From Sclerotiophoma versabilis (Eukaryota; Ascomycota; Dothideomycetes; Pleosporales; Didymellaceae): DNA of 64,000 nt. This document shows positions 1-11,209 of this stretch, one piece after another. A program made the translations under genes and the position numbers. The stretch covers positions 124,001 to 188,000 of the forward strand of contig JAAROD010000058.1 in assembly GCA_012274445.1 (NCBI GenBank), given 5' to 3'. Each line of letters starts with the position of its first letter. Within the stretch, counting starts at the first letter, position 1. The notes beneath the pieces were generated by a model that searched no databases, had not been told where the DNA came from, and was given only the letters and a program-made list of their open reading frames with translations.

Positions 1-33
1 ACGACTACGTGCGCGAAGCCGCGGACCAGCAGC

Positions 34-1776
34 ATGTCGCAAGCATCTGAGAGCTCCCAGACGGCAGCAGAGTAAGCCCAAATCAGAAAAATGTACAGAC
101 TGGTCACTGATAGTGCCGCTGCAGGTTCATCAAGGAGCAACTCAGCCTGGAAGCGGAGGCACGCGAGGCCCTTCCATACGTCAGTACTGCACGCTGTCCC
201 TGCTGTAGGCGCCGTGACTGACGACAGACAGCAATTCGACACTTGCACACGCGATCTCGGTCCTCTTCGCCAGAGCCTCTACGCCTGTCTCACGTGCAGT
301 CCACCGCCCGCCAGCGACGCCCAAGTCTACACACCAGCAGGCGTCTGCTACTCGTGCTCCATCTCCTGCCACGGCGAACACACCCTCGTTGAGCTCTTCA
401 ACAAGCGCAGCTTCGTCTGCGACTGTGGCACGACTCGCATGCCCGAGAATACACCCTGCACTTTGCGCCTCAACCCGAAAACTGGTCAGAAGGGAGACGT
501 GACGGGGGACGAGCCTGCGAAAAACAACAAGTACAATCAAAACTTCAAAAACAGATTTTGTGGCTGCGGCGAGGACTACGATGCGCACCAAGAGAAAGGC
601 ACCATGTTTCAATGCCTCGGCCTGGGCACTGTTGACGAAGGCGGCTGCGGTGAGGACTGGTGGCATCCAGAGTGTCTGGTCGGCTTCACCCGTGAGGAAT
701 ACGCAAAATTGGTCGAGAGACCTGAGAGAAAGGACACAAACGGCACACCCACGAGCACTAAGGTCAAAGGAGAGGCCAAAGACCAAGAAGAAACCACAAC
801 AGCTGCAGGAGTACTTGACGCGGCAGTGCTCGAGCGCGACGGTGTGGATGGAAACGACGTGGTAGCTGAGGCCGAGGAGGTCGAAGATGAGGATCCACCG
901 CTGCCTCCGGGCTTTCCAGCTGAAGATGACTTCGATCACTTTCTCTGCTACAAGTGCGTTGAGGCCAATCCTTGGATCAAGAAATACGCTGGCTCGCCTG
1001 GCTTCCTATCGCCAGTGTACACCGAAAAGGCTTTAAACACTGCTCAGTCTACAAATACCACCACATCAACCGACGCTGTTACGAGCGGCGACTCCAAGAA
1101 GCGCAAAGCGTCCGACGAGGACGAAGACGGACCCGCCGACTCAACCTTATCTGTTCCGGCTTCAGCTAAGCGTCAGAAGCCCGAAGATCCCACCCGTGTA
1201 CTTTCCAGTATCCCAGAAGACACTACCGCCTCGACATTCCCAATCTCTCCAAAGAAAGAAGACACTTCGGCCTGCAAGCTAGCATCTCTCCCTCCACTAC
1301 CCACACCAGCCCTCACCGCCCCCTTCTCTCTCTTCCTCAAGCCTGACTTTCGCGACCATCTATGCCGCTGTGCAGCCCACTTTCCCCTTCTGGCGCCGCA
1401 TCCTCAACTTCTCGAGGAAGAAGATACGTACGAACCGCCCATGTCCGAAGGCGACGATCAAGGCGCGCAGTCCGTCGGCACAGGTTCGCTTCTCGACCGT
1501 GGCGAAGCAGCGTTCAGTAACATGGACCGCGTGCGTGCGATACAAGGCGCGATGGCATATGCACAGCTCAAAGACAAGGTGAGCGCGTTCCTGAAGCCAT
1601 TTGCCGAGAGCGGGCAGGCAGTTGGCGCCGAGGACGTCAAAGCGTATTTCGAGAAATTGAGAGGCGACGCGCAAGGAATCCAGGACGCTGCCGTTGGGGC
1701 GAAAGAAAGCAGGGAGGACGGTGACGGTGACGGCGGGCCCGATGCGAGTAATAGGAAGGAGCAGAGTGGGTATTGA
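34..1776 (+). CDS. UBR7/Mlo2-type protein: UBR box plus PHD finger, putative E3 ubiquitin ligase
   Basis: Three exons are supported: 34-71, 125-179 and 232-1776, joined in phase by two GT-AG introns of 53 and 52 nt, giving about 545 residues. The first exon starts at the only suitable ATG; without it the conserved N-terminal helix (FIKEQLSLEAEAREALPY) would be lost. Residues about 33-110 form a UBR-type zinc finger (FDTCTRDLG, then paired Cys/His through CDCGTTRMP). A PHD-like cysteine cluster follows (CGCGEDYD, then DWWHPEC, then FLCYKC), interrupted by an acidic low-complexity insert. The C-terminal half is disordered except for a helical segment near the end. Family knowledge: UBR7 in animals and Mlo2 in fission yeast are nuclear UBR-box proteins; human UBR7 is reported to act on histone H2B. 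Substrate here is unknown. Confidence 0.88.
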
Positions 1777-2892
1777 GGTGTTCTTGGGACGGCGTTGGAG
1801 TGGGCATGATACCAAATTTGAATAACGAGGTGATGAGATGAGCAAAACGTATAATAGCAAGCAGCTGAGCGTGGCTTTCCGATATCGCAATCTATGTCCC
1901 GTCTTTCAGTATTGCAGATAGTGATTTTCTGACACGGGAAACATTCATTGCTGATCTACGGTTTACCAATAAACTGACAAAGTCTATGAGAAGACGTAAA
2001 TCATAAGCCTCCCGCACCCAATTTTTGTACAAACACCGAGCAGCCATCTAAGAAGGCGAGAGTCCTTCAAATTTGTATTTCGCAGACAGGAATGTAGCCC
2101 ATAATTTAAGAATTATATATATATATATATATAAAAACCCCACAAAGCCTGCACAAACCCAGAAAACATCAGTGCACAAGAGAAAGTGTATCATCTGCAA
2201 AACAAACTCCTACTAACACGCAATAACCTTCATCGCCTCAATACAGAGCAGTGTAGAGCTCTGTAAGAATTAAGAATCAGCATAGACCACCGTTATAGCG
2301 CATACTGAAAAGCAAACACTACTGCAAAAATGATTTTTTAAAGCTTGAAAATACCTTTTCACTCTCTTATACCTAATTTTACTACAGATTTGGAGAGAGG
2401 ATATGCTGTGCGTTAGGGGATTTAGGTAATAAGGTGTAATGCTAATTCAATGGACTGTGCGATATGATTGAAAACGATGAGTATTTACTGTGTGTAACGA
2501 CTCAGGTAGAGTGCCGAGCGGGTATAATATTCCTGAACGGCTTGTTTGGGAGAGAGGATTAATGATGCTTGGGCTCACGTTCAAGGTTTGCGTTGAGAGG
2601 AGGTCGTCTTTTCGGCAAGTACGACGGGTGACTACGAGGATTCTGCGCTGTGTGGAGTCGCACACGATCCGACAAACGCTGATTGGTTCTGGGCAGTAGT
2701 CGCGATAGTGATTCAAGGTATCAATGAGGCACTGGGTAGAATGAAGACATTGGATGTGGAAAAGTAGTTGTGGGGATCATAGTCCTGCTATAAAAGTGGA
2801 TTGGGTATCAAATTTAGTCCTGCTATTATTTAAAAACATTGTCGTCGTTTTCTCTTGTTCTTTCCCGTCGTGGCTAACCTTCCGATATCAAA
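1777..2892. other. Convergent intergenic region, no gene seen
   Basis: AT-rich spacer between the 3' ends of the UBR7-like gene and the Ser/Thr-rich gene. It contains an (AT)n run near 2114-2133 and only short unsupported open frames. Confidence 0.6.
2114..2133. repeat. (TA)n microsatellite
   Basis: About ten uninterrupted TA dinucleotides in the 3' spacer. Confidence 0.85.
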
Positions 2893-4675
2893 TCAAGCGG
2901 TCACAGTAGCGGTCACGGTCGCAGTGACGGTCTCTTTCTCTTTCTCTGTCACGGTGACGGTGAAGATCTGGCTTGGCGCAATCGGGGTGATGATCAACGG
3001 GCCCTCGGATGAAGAGTCTGTTGGGGCCGGTGCTGGTGGTGCCTCGCTTGGTGGCGGCGGTGGTGGTGCTTCTGTTGGCGAAGGCTCCACGTTCGTGACA
3101 GCGTACGAGCTCTTGGAAGAAACTGGCTCGCTTGGAGCTGGTGCAGATGACAAGACAAGGCTACTTGCCGGAGGTGCTGGTGTAGGCTTGGCACTGGGTG
3201 AGGCAGTGTGTGTCGACTCCGGAGTGCTGGAAACAATTGAAGACGTGGCGTGTGTCGATGAAGGCGCAACGGAAGGCGCAACTGCTGCCGACGACGACAA
3301 CGGAGTTGAGAGTACCACTGATGTCTCGGCTGGGGCAGACGACGGCGACGGCAAGACGGTTGTGTACTGAGTGACGATGACGACAGGCGGAATTTGCAGC
3401 GACGTCGATGGTAGGAGTTCGGCTGAGGGCGATTGTATGGCCGATGAAAGGACTGAGGAAGACACAGGAACGGCAGGGACAGCTGGAGCTCCTGAGCTTG
3501 AAGTCAAGGCCGAGTTTGCTGGCGTGCTGGATTTCAGAGTTGTGGGAAGTGCCGTGCTTGCGGAAGACAATGCTTCTGAGGCGGCAGGCGTAGGAAAGAC
3601 AGTGGTGTACAATGTCTTCGTGACAACGAGGCGGGATGAGGTTGTCATAGTCGTGTTTTCCGGGGTCAGCTTTGCAGAGCTTGTAGCCAGCAGCGATGAC
3701 GTCGCAGAGTCGACAGGTGCTGCAGTTGTGGATGAACTGACCGGGACTGCAGCTGAGGAGCTAGCCACAGCGCTGCTGAGAGTAGCTGTGCCTTGAGATG
3801 CACCAGGATGAGTGAAACCAGGCAATCCCGTACCGTTCTGGGCCGGCTGGCCTCCGGTCGCGGATGCAATCGCGCTGGGAACAATCGAGGCCGAAAGTAC
3901 GGGACTCTTGATTGAAGAGCTGATGGCAACAGAGCTAGCAGCGGAAGACCCGGCCGCAACAGAACTGGTGGCGATAGTACTGGACGAAATGATTGCTGAT
4001 GTTGTGCTTTCCTCAGGCGAGTACGTGAACATTGGGGGCGTGTAGGTGGTGGCGCTCAGCGCCTCACTGTCCACTTCCGCTTTCGAACTCGACAGACCCT
4101 TCGCAGGGAATGAACCCAGTGCCTGGCTTCCTGAGGGACTTGGTGATGAAGCAGCAACATCAAGTGATGTGGCGCTTGACAGGGTCTCCGATGTTGGGAC
4201 AGGTGCGCGGGGAGTGATGAAAGAAGTCGACAAGAGAACCTCGGGCGTTTGAGTAGCGATAGCCTGCCCGTCCGGAAGAAGGAACGTGATGGCAGGTGCT
4301 GTCTGTGTGAAGACGGTTGGATGTATGGGTTCAATAATGATAGCGGTCTCTGCATTGGCGTATGGTTCACTCAAAGATGGTAGCAGAGTTCCGGAAGACG
4401 CAAATGAAAATTGCGATTGGATGAAAGAGCCTTCGGTGGTCGGAAGTGGTGTCGATGAGACATCGTTGGCTGTGTTTAGGGATTGGGACGCCTCAACGGT
4501 CGAAGAGGCTATTGAGGTTATGTTTGTGTAGCCGGAAGATCTGTCTGAATGAGTTTGGTAGTGCGAGGAATCGACACACAACTTACAACTGTCTCCTATG
4601 TCCCCTAGGCAGTGGCCCTCCAACAACAATAGAAGTTGATGCTGCCAGCAGCAATAGCGAATTCAAGCGAGCCAT
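2893..4675 (-). CDS. Secreted serine/threonine-rich low-complexity protein
   Basis: Two exons on the minus strand, 4675-4587 and 4540-2893, joined by a 46-nt intron with a GTAAGT donor, give 578 residues. The short first exon is essential: it supplies a clear signal peptide (MARLNSLLLLAASTSIVVGG) followed by PLPRGHRRQL. The open frame that reads through the intron has no ATG and no signal peptide. The mature protein is almost entirely Ser, Thr, Ala, Pro and Val, with no recognisable domain. It contains repeated pieces of the type VVTKTLYTTVFP, VIVTQYTTVLP and a C-terminal FTVTVTEKEKE. No hydrophobic GPI-attachment tail is visible. Such proteins in fungi are usually heavily O-glycosylated cell-wall or secreted proteins; the function of this one is unknown. 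Confidence 0.7.
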
Positions 4676-5838
4676 CTGAGATGATCTCGTGGATTAAGAA
4701 ATGAAGGAAAGTGGAGAACGAAGAGGACGCGCGCGTTTACGACTGGACAAGAGCAGAAACAGAGAAATCAAAAGTGACTGAGGAGACGAAGGATTATGAA
4801 GGAAACGATCGGCGAAATAGAAGGCACTACACTGAAAGACGGAGAAAGAAATGGAGGAACCGTTCGACTCAGGCAATCGACAACGCACAAGTCCAGAGCT
4901 CTACTGTACGAGACTCACCGCTCACAGGGGTGTTGTCTGGTTTTGAGGCATCGATACCCGCTTTACTCTACGTCTGGACCGACAATAGCTTTCCATGTAG
5001 TACTGGCCCAGTTGGCCTCATATTGAAGGCGGCACCGGGTTGTTTCCGAAAATACTCGACTTTGGTTGGAGGAGTGGTTGTGGTGCTTCGAAGCAAAAAT
5101 CCTGGTGTTTCAGAATGCAGCGATGCGTGAGCCAATCAGCTAGCATCGTTCCAATGCAGCCTCGTGATCTGGGCGGCTCGCCGAACGACGACATGTCCTT
5201 TATGGCTACGCAAGCGACTAACCGGCTCGCGGCATTGCAGTGAGGCTCAGCGGGGCTTTTGTTCTTCCGTCATTCATAGAGTTCCAGACGCGGCGCTGAG
5301 ACCTGAAGTCTGCCAGCGCGACCTCGTCGTGTAGACGCCCGAACGCGCCACGTAGACATCAAGCCTCTATCGAGTCGTGCTTTGTTTACAAGACACAGAC
5401 AATGCATGCGAATGAACAGGGCTTTCTTGGGGTTACGATCGTTCGAGACACCTATGTCTTGCCTTTCGAGAGCCTCCGGGCCAGATCTAGGAGCGCAGTA
5501 AAAGTTGAAACGCTTCTTTCGAAGACGACAATCCATCCATGACGCAGACAACAGACACAGTCCCTCGTGAACCCAGTTTGACATTCGAATCGTGACCTCA
5601 GATCGAAGTCTGGGATCGAACGTCCGAGCACGTGCCACCCTCCTCCGTTGCTGTGGTGATTTCCAGTAGCGAAGCGGTCAAAGCAAAATACGGCGGACCA
5701 GGGTGGCCTTCACACTCCGTAGGTTGAATCGACGTCACGGTAGGCTGCGTGCTTTGCTTGCTCTTGCGCGTTTGTATATTTGTATTTCTCACTTTCACTT
5801 TCGCGCGCGCATACCAGCACTGCTCCGGCATAAACAAC
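4676..5838. other. Divergent promoter region, no gene seen
   Basis: Lies between the start codons of the secreted protein (minus) and the kinesin (plus). A pyrimidine-rich stretch (5763-5805, TTTCTCACTTTCACTTTC type) precedes the kinesin ATG. Open frames here are short and show no family resemblance. Confidence 0.5.
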
Positions 5839-8166
5839 ATGAGTGTCCGCGTCGTCGCACGAATCAGGCCCCTGCTCAAGCAAGAGCTCGACAAGGACAC
5901 CATCGTCACCGCAGAGGCGCTCGAAGGAGAGTCCACCCCCACAGTCGTGCGGTTGCCGAGCCCAAAGAACGACGCCGAGTCCTTCAGCTTCCAGTTCAGC
6001 TCTGTGTACGAACAGGATGCCACACAACAGCAACTGTTTGATGCCGAGAGTGCGTAGTCATCACCAGCCGTTGTCGGCATCTTTCTGACTAAGTCCAGTC
6101 TCGCCAACGGTCAAAAACTTGTTCAATGGCTTCGACCTGTCCATCTTCGCGCACGGCTGCACCGGTACCGGCAAGACGCATACGATGCGAGGAGGGAAGT
6201 CGCTGGCCGACCGCGGTGTGATTCCTCGGCTCCTGAGCGCCATATACAGGCGGTGCAAGAAAATCGAAAAGGACTCGGCCGGCGCTACACAAGTCGAGGT
6301 CGCGTTGGAATACTTCGAGATCTACTGCGACCGTGTGTATGACCTGTTCGAGCCGCCAGAGAAGCGCACGCCGTCCGGGCTCCCAATCCGCGACAACCAC
6401 GGAAAGACCGTCGTCGTTGGTCTGACTGAGAAGCCATGCACGACATTGAAGGAGTTCGAGCAGCTGTATGATCAGGCGAACATGAACCGTTCAACATCTG
6501 CGACAAAGGTATGACACCAGCGCTCAACATACCCAATAGGTAGTTAACGTGATCTCAGCTCAATGCGCACTCCTCTCGATCGCACGCCGTACTTTGCGTC
6601 AAGATCACCCAGACCACCGAGACCACAGTTCGGGTAAGCCGAGCGTCCTGTATCGATCTTGCAGGTTCTGAAGACAACCGCCGCACGGACAACAACAAGG
6701 AGCGCCTGGTCGAAAGCTCCGCTATCAACAAGTCGCTCTTTGTGCTCGCACAGTGTGTTGAGGCCATGAACAAAAAGCAAAACAGGATACCATATCGAGA
6801 ATCGAAGATGACGAGGATTCTCGGACTTGGTCAGAATAAGGGGTTGACCGTCATGATCCTTAACCTCGCCCCAACTCGCGCCTATCACCTCGATACTATC
6901 AGCTCTCTGAACTTCGCTAGTCGCACAAAGAAGATCGAAGTTGCAGAGGTAGAGAACGACCCGGTCCTCAGAACCATGTCGAAGCCTCTTGCAGTGACAA
7001 GCAGCATCGGAGGAACGAACATCAAGCGACAGCCTCTGCGGGCCTTGACAGCAGCGGCCAACGTCAACGTGACGGAGACAGGGAAGGAGAAGAAGGGGGA
7101 GAAGCCTGTAAAGGCCTTTTCCGTATACTCTGATACCCGCAAGCCTATCTCACGTGTGTCTAATCTTACCTCCCAGAACCAGGGCGTACGGCGTACGGAA
7201 GCGCAGAAGCGTATGGCAGAACCAAGCAGTACATTTGCTACTCGACCTACAAAGACGTTCCGAGCGGCCGATAGTACCTCACGAGTCCGTACCGTCGAGC
7301 CTGGCATGACAAAAGAAGCCATTGAGGCACTCATCGCGCAGAGGTTGGACGAGCGACTTGCTGAGAAGGCGCTGCAAGCTGCGGCAGCTGTAGCACCAGC
7401 TATCTCTGATGAACTTCAAAAGCGTCTCGACGATCTGGAACAGCGCATCGACGCAAAGGAGGATGATGGAAAGTCGCAGGGCTTGCAATTTCTGCTGATG
7501 GCCAAGCAACATCATGCACGAGGCGAGGATGCGAGCGCTCTTCGCATGTACCACTTGGCCGAGCCGTACTTTCCTGGCAATGACAAGCTACAGGCGAAGA
7601 TGAGGAGTCTGGAAGACCGGATCCGAGCGAAGCGTGAGGAAGGACAGAAGCAGATATCCGCGCCTGTCGCACCAGCACCCGTCTCAAGCCTCATGGCACC
7701 GTTGAAAGCAGATAAGAAAGTCTCCCGGCCGAAGATGGTATTCAGGGACGATGCTGAATCTGAGGATGACGACTTTGCACCACCGCCACCACAGTCTGAC
7801 CACGACGACTCATTCGCATCTGAAGATAGTTTTGTAGCGAAGCCGAAAGCGGCTCGCAAGCCCAAAAAGACGACGAAGAAGCTCCCCATTTTCCGTGACG
7901 ACCTGGATGCATCCTCAGCTCCGGGCGAGCAGACTCCTCGGACGTCACACCTTCTCAAGATCATCAACAGCCGCGATGTCAACCAGATCAAGGCGCTGAA
8001 AGGAGTCGGCTCGAAGAAGGCAGACGCTATCGTGAACTGCCTGATGGAGATGGACAATGCCGAGGTTCAGGATCTGGCCAGCCTGGCTATGTTGAAGGGT
8101 GTAAGCGGCAAGACGGTTGAGAACATGAGGATGGGATTGGGTATTGTTGGTGATTACGACTTCTGA
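5839..8166 (+). CDS. Kinesin-10 (KIF22/Kid)-like motor with C-terminal helix-hairpin-helix
   Basis: Three exons, 5839-6049, 6099-6508 and 6559-8166, joined by 49- and 50-nt introns, encode 742 residues. The motor domain occupies the N-terminal half: start SVRVVARIRPLL, P-loop GCTGTGKTHT at about 90-99, switch I NAHSSRSHA at about 209, switch II DLAGSED at about 240, and the terminal motor motif LNFASRTKKIEV. A helical region around 430-500 may be coiled coil. The last 70 residues (HLLKIINSRDVNQIKALKGVG then KKADAIV) form a helix-hairpin-helix like that at the C-terminus of the chromokinesin KIF22, a DNA-binding module. The motor is therefore N-terminal and probably plus-end directed, acting on chromosome arms during mitosis. 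The acidic middle region is not conserved. Family assignment rests on the combination of motor and terminal HhH. Confidence 0.82.
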
Positions 8167-8829
8167 GCTTTGGCTTAGTCTGCATTCTAGCGTGGAGTTT
8201 TGGAGTACTTTAAAGTTGTGTTTGGTGGTGAGTCTAATCGCATAGCATGAGCATGTTGCACCTGCATTGGGTCGGCGTTTGAGCGAAGATAGTGTTGTTG
8301 TCCTTTCGCCTGTTTTAGCATAGCATAGCATAGGCAACATAAGAATAGTTATTACGTCTCCAAACCTTTCTCCAACGATGAATCCATGTGCTCTTGGGAG
8401 TCTTTATCGAAAAAGGAATTCTACCCTAATCGATTCCAGATACATCCCAGTCCGTGACCGTATCACTCAAGGCTGTCCATGGAACAATTCGGTGTTTGCT
8501 TTACAGTCTAGCCTGGAGCTGTAATGAACATACTTACATTCCCTAAAAGTTTATCCAAGACACAACCAGGGCTGTCTCCCATAATTCATATACTTTATTG
8601 TATTCTCGACTTTTGTTAATTGCGGAAAGGAACATCTCACTTCTCATTGTCACGTACGATGTGGTGGTTGGTGCATGGTCTGTAGTCACCGTCCATGGCC
8701 CGTGCGTCTAGCGTGAGTTGGCCCACAGGACGAAATTCGCTTGCGCGCAGACTCGAACTTTTCCTTTCGACAACCACGAGCCGGAGCAACTACCTTAGGA
8801 ACTTTATCAATCACTTCCTATACGCAACG
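8167..8829. other. Intergenic spacer between kinesin and eL30 gene
   Basis: About 660 nt holding the kinesin 3' end and the eL30 promoter. No coding potential seen. Confidence 0.5.
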
Positions 8830-9345
8830 ATGGCCCCCAAGAAGAGCAAGAGGACCGCTGACTCCATCAACTCGCGCCTGGCGCTTGTTATGAAGTCTGG
8901 AAAGTAGGTTGGGCGCAACACCAGGAACAGCGCAAGATGCTGACTGCCATAGGGTCACCCTCGGTTACAAGTCCACCCTCAAGAGCCTCCGCTCCGGCAA
9001 GGCCAAGCTTGTCATCATTGCCGGCAACACTCCCCCTCTCCGCAAGTCTGAGCTCGAGTACTACGCCATGTTGTCCAAGACCTCGGTCCACCACTTCTCC
9101 GGCAACAACGTACGTACACAGCCCGATCCCTCTCATGGCCTAACGACGAGATACGCTGAGACACGGGGTATACTCTGAGGGTTGGCTCTGAGAAGAGGTC
9201 TGAACACGACTTCGGAGAGCTACAGACTAACGTGTCGATACAGATCGAGCTCGGTACCGCCTGCGGTAAGCTCTTCCGCTGCTCCACCATGTCCATCCTC
9301 GATGCCGGTGACTCGGACATCCTGACCACCAGCACCGAGAACTAA
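8830..9345 (+). CDS. RPL30: 60S ribosomal protein eL30
   Basis: Three exons, 8830-8903, 8953-9109 and 9244-9345, encode 110 residues. Introns are 49 nt and 134 nt, with GTAGGT and GTACGT donors. The protein begins MAPKKSKRTADSINSRLAL and contains the family signatures GKVTLGYKSTLKSLR, KLVIIAGNTPPLRKSE and GTACGKLFRCSTMSI, ending with ILDAGDSDI. Length and sequence match eL30 throughout. It is a component of the large ribosomal subunit that also binds RNA kink-turns; in budding yeast it autoregulates splicing of its own transcript. Whether the longer second intron or the first exon here carries a comparable element was not tested. Confidence 0.97.
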
Positions 9346-10035
9346 AAAGTTGCTCTACGAGTGAGGGGTCCAGATAGAATTGATACCTACGTACGGCTTC
9401 AGTGCTGGTGCGATGATGATATCCAATGAATGACAAGACTTGAGAGCCGTAAAAGGCCGCCAAACAAGCTTCTTTGCCGTATCCGATGTGACTCATGGCC
9501 CTGCAATTGTGACTCCCGTTTTGTGCTTTGAAATCAAGTTATTGCACTCCAAGGTAGCTGCTCGAACATCAAAAACGCAGGACAGGCATTGGTGAGGAGA
9601 CTGCGTGGAGAATGCGGGCACAACTCGATGCAAATGTTGAGCCTTTGCAAAACAGAAATACAACCCTCGCAACATGAGATATCAAGCACGCGACAGGCAT
9701 GACGAAGAGCATCATCTCGTGCCAGCCTTGCTGCACCATGTCGCGCGAATCAGCGGCGAGTGTGGCGACATGATGCTTTGAAATACAGCCCATCCGTAAG
9801 CGAGCGCACGGGCCCCGCTTTCACACAGGTGCAAATCGTCTCTGCCCGCCCGACCTCACTCGTCAACTAACCCACCCAACGAGGTACGTACGGTCTCTAT
9901 AAGTACCCCAGCACGCCCCATCCGCTGCCAGAGCCGTCATCGACACTCTCGCGCGATTTCCACACGCCCCGCCGCTCCTTTGCGCCCGTCGAACGTCCAG
10001 CTTATTGATTTCCAAGCAGGTAACCAGTCGTCACA
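9346..10035. other. Intergenic region upstream of uL16 gene
   Basis: About 690 nt with no gene. A TATA-like CTCTATAAGTA near 9895-9905 lies 130 nt before the uL16 start and could be a core promoter element. Confidence 0.4.
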
Positions 10036-10822
10036 ATGGCCCGCCGTCCCGCCCGTTGCTACCGCTACTGCAAGAACAAGCCCGTACGTTAGACCCGAGG
10101 ACGCTGCGCAGCGTCACGTAGAGGAGGAGCAGCGGACTGACAGACGTCCAGTACCCCAAGAGCAGGTTCAACCGTGGTGTACCTGATGCCAAGATCCGCA
10201 TCTTCGACCTCGGTCGCAAGAAGGCCAGCGTAGACGACTTCCCTCTCTGCATCCACCTCGTCTCCAACGAGTACGAGCAGCTGTCCTCGGAGGCTCTCGA
10301 GGCCGCCCGTATTTGCGCCAACAAGTACCTCGTCAAGGTTGCCGGAAAGGAAGGTTTCCATCTCCGCGTCCGTGTCCACCCCTACCACGTCGTCCGTATC
10401 AACAAGATGTTGTCGTGCGCTGGTGCCGATAGGCTGCAGACCGGAATGCGTGGTGCTTTCGGAAAGCCCAACGGTCTCGTTGCCCGTGTCAACATCGGTC
10501 AGATCCTCATGTCCGTCCGAACCCGTGACTCGCACCGCGCCACCGCCCTCGAGGCCCTGAGGCGTTGCCAGTACAAGGTACGCCACACCCGCCCCACACG
10601 CACATGGGGGCATCCGCTAACCTGACGCAGTTCCCCGGTCGCCAGAAGATCATTGTCTCCAAGAACTGGGGTTTCACCCCCCTCAAGCGCGAGGAGTACG
10701 TCGAGAAGCGCAAGGAGGGCAAGATCAGGATCGACGGTGCCTACGTCCAGTTCCTCCGCACCAAGGGCCCTCTCGCCTACAACATGCGCCGCTTCCCCGA
10801 CGCTTTCGAGCAGGAGGCTTAG
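10036..10822 (+). CDS. RPL10: 60S ribosomal protein uL16 (L10/QM)
   Basis: Three exons, 10036-10083, 10152-10577 and 10631-10822, encode 221 residues, the normal eukaryotic length. The 16-residue first exon (MARRPARCYRYCKNKP) is followed by YPKSRFNRGVPDAKIRIFDL, then the conserved internal loop around HPYHVVRINKMLSCAGADRL that approaches the peptidyl-transferase centre, and the C-terminal KIIVSKNWGFTPL. uL16 joins the pre-60S particle late and is needed for subunit joining. It lies head-to-tail with eL30 690 nt upstream. Confidence 0.97.
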
Positions 10823-11209
10823 GTGTTTTGTTGCGAGTGAAGGGATGATGAACATGCGCTTTGGGTTATTCAAATGGGATACCGGTCATGGCGTCGCTTG
10901 CTTTCCTCAGTCATCCATCACGGGAGGAGGTGTCGTCTGTAGAGAATGACGGAATAACCGCCCGACAATGACAATGATACAACAACCCCGTCCAATGCCG
11001 AGTGATGTCAGTATTTTTTTTTTCTTTTTTATGAATCCCTTGTATTGCGATGTCAACCATCTATCCATGTACTGCGATATCAATGAACCTACCTATGTAT
11101 TGCGACAGCAACAACCTCGCATGGTATCAAAAACAAACGCCAATACCCAACCCAATGCATATCCAAATCTTCACAGCGCCAAATCAACCTCCCTCCCCTC
11201 CTAAGCATA
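10823..11209. other. Convergent 3' spacer between uL16 and ATG9
   Basis: Contains a T-rich run (near 11012-11030). No coding sequence supported. Confidence 0.5.
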
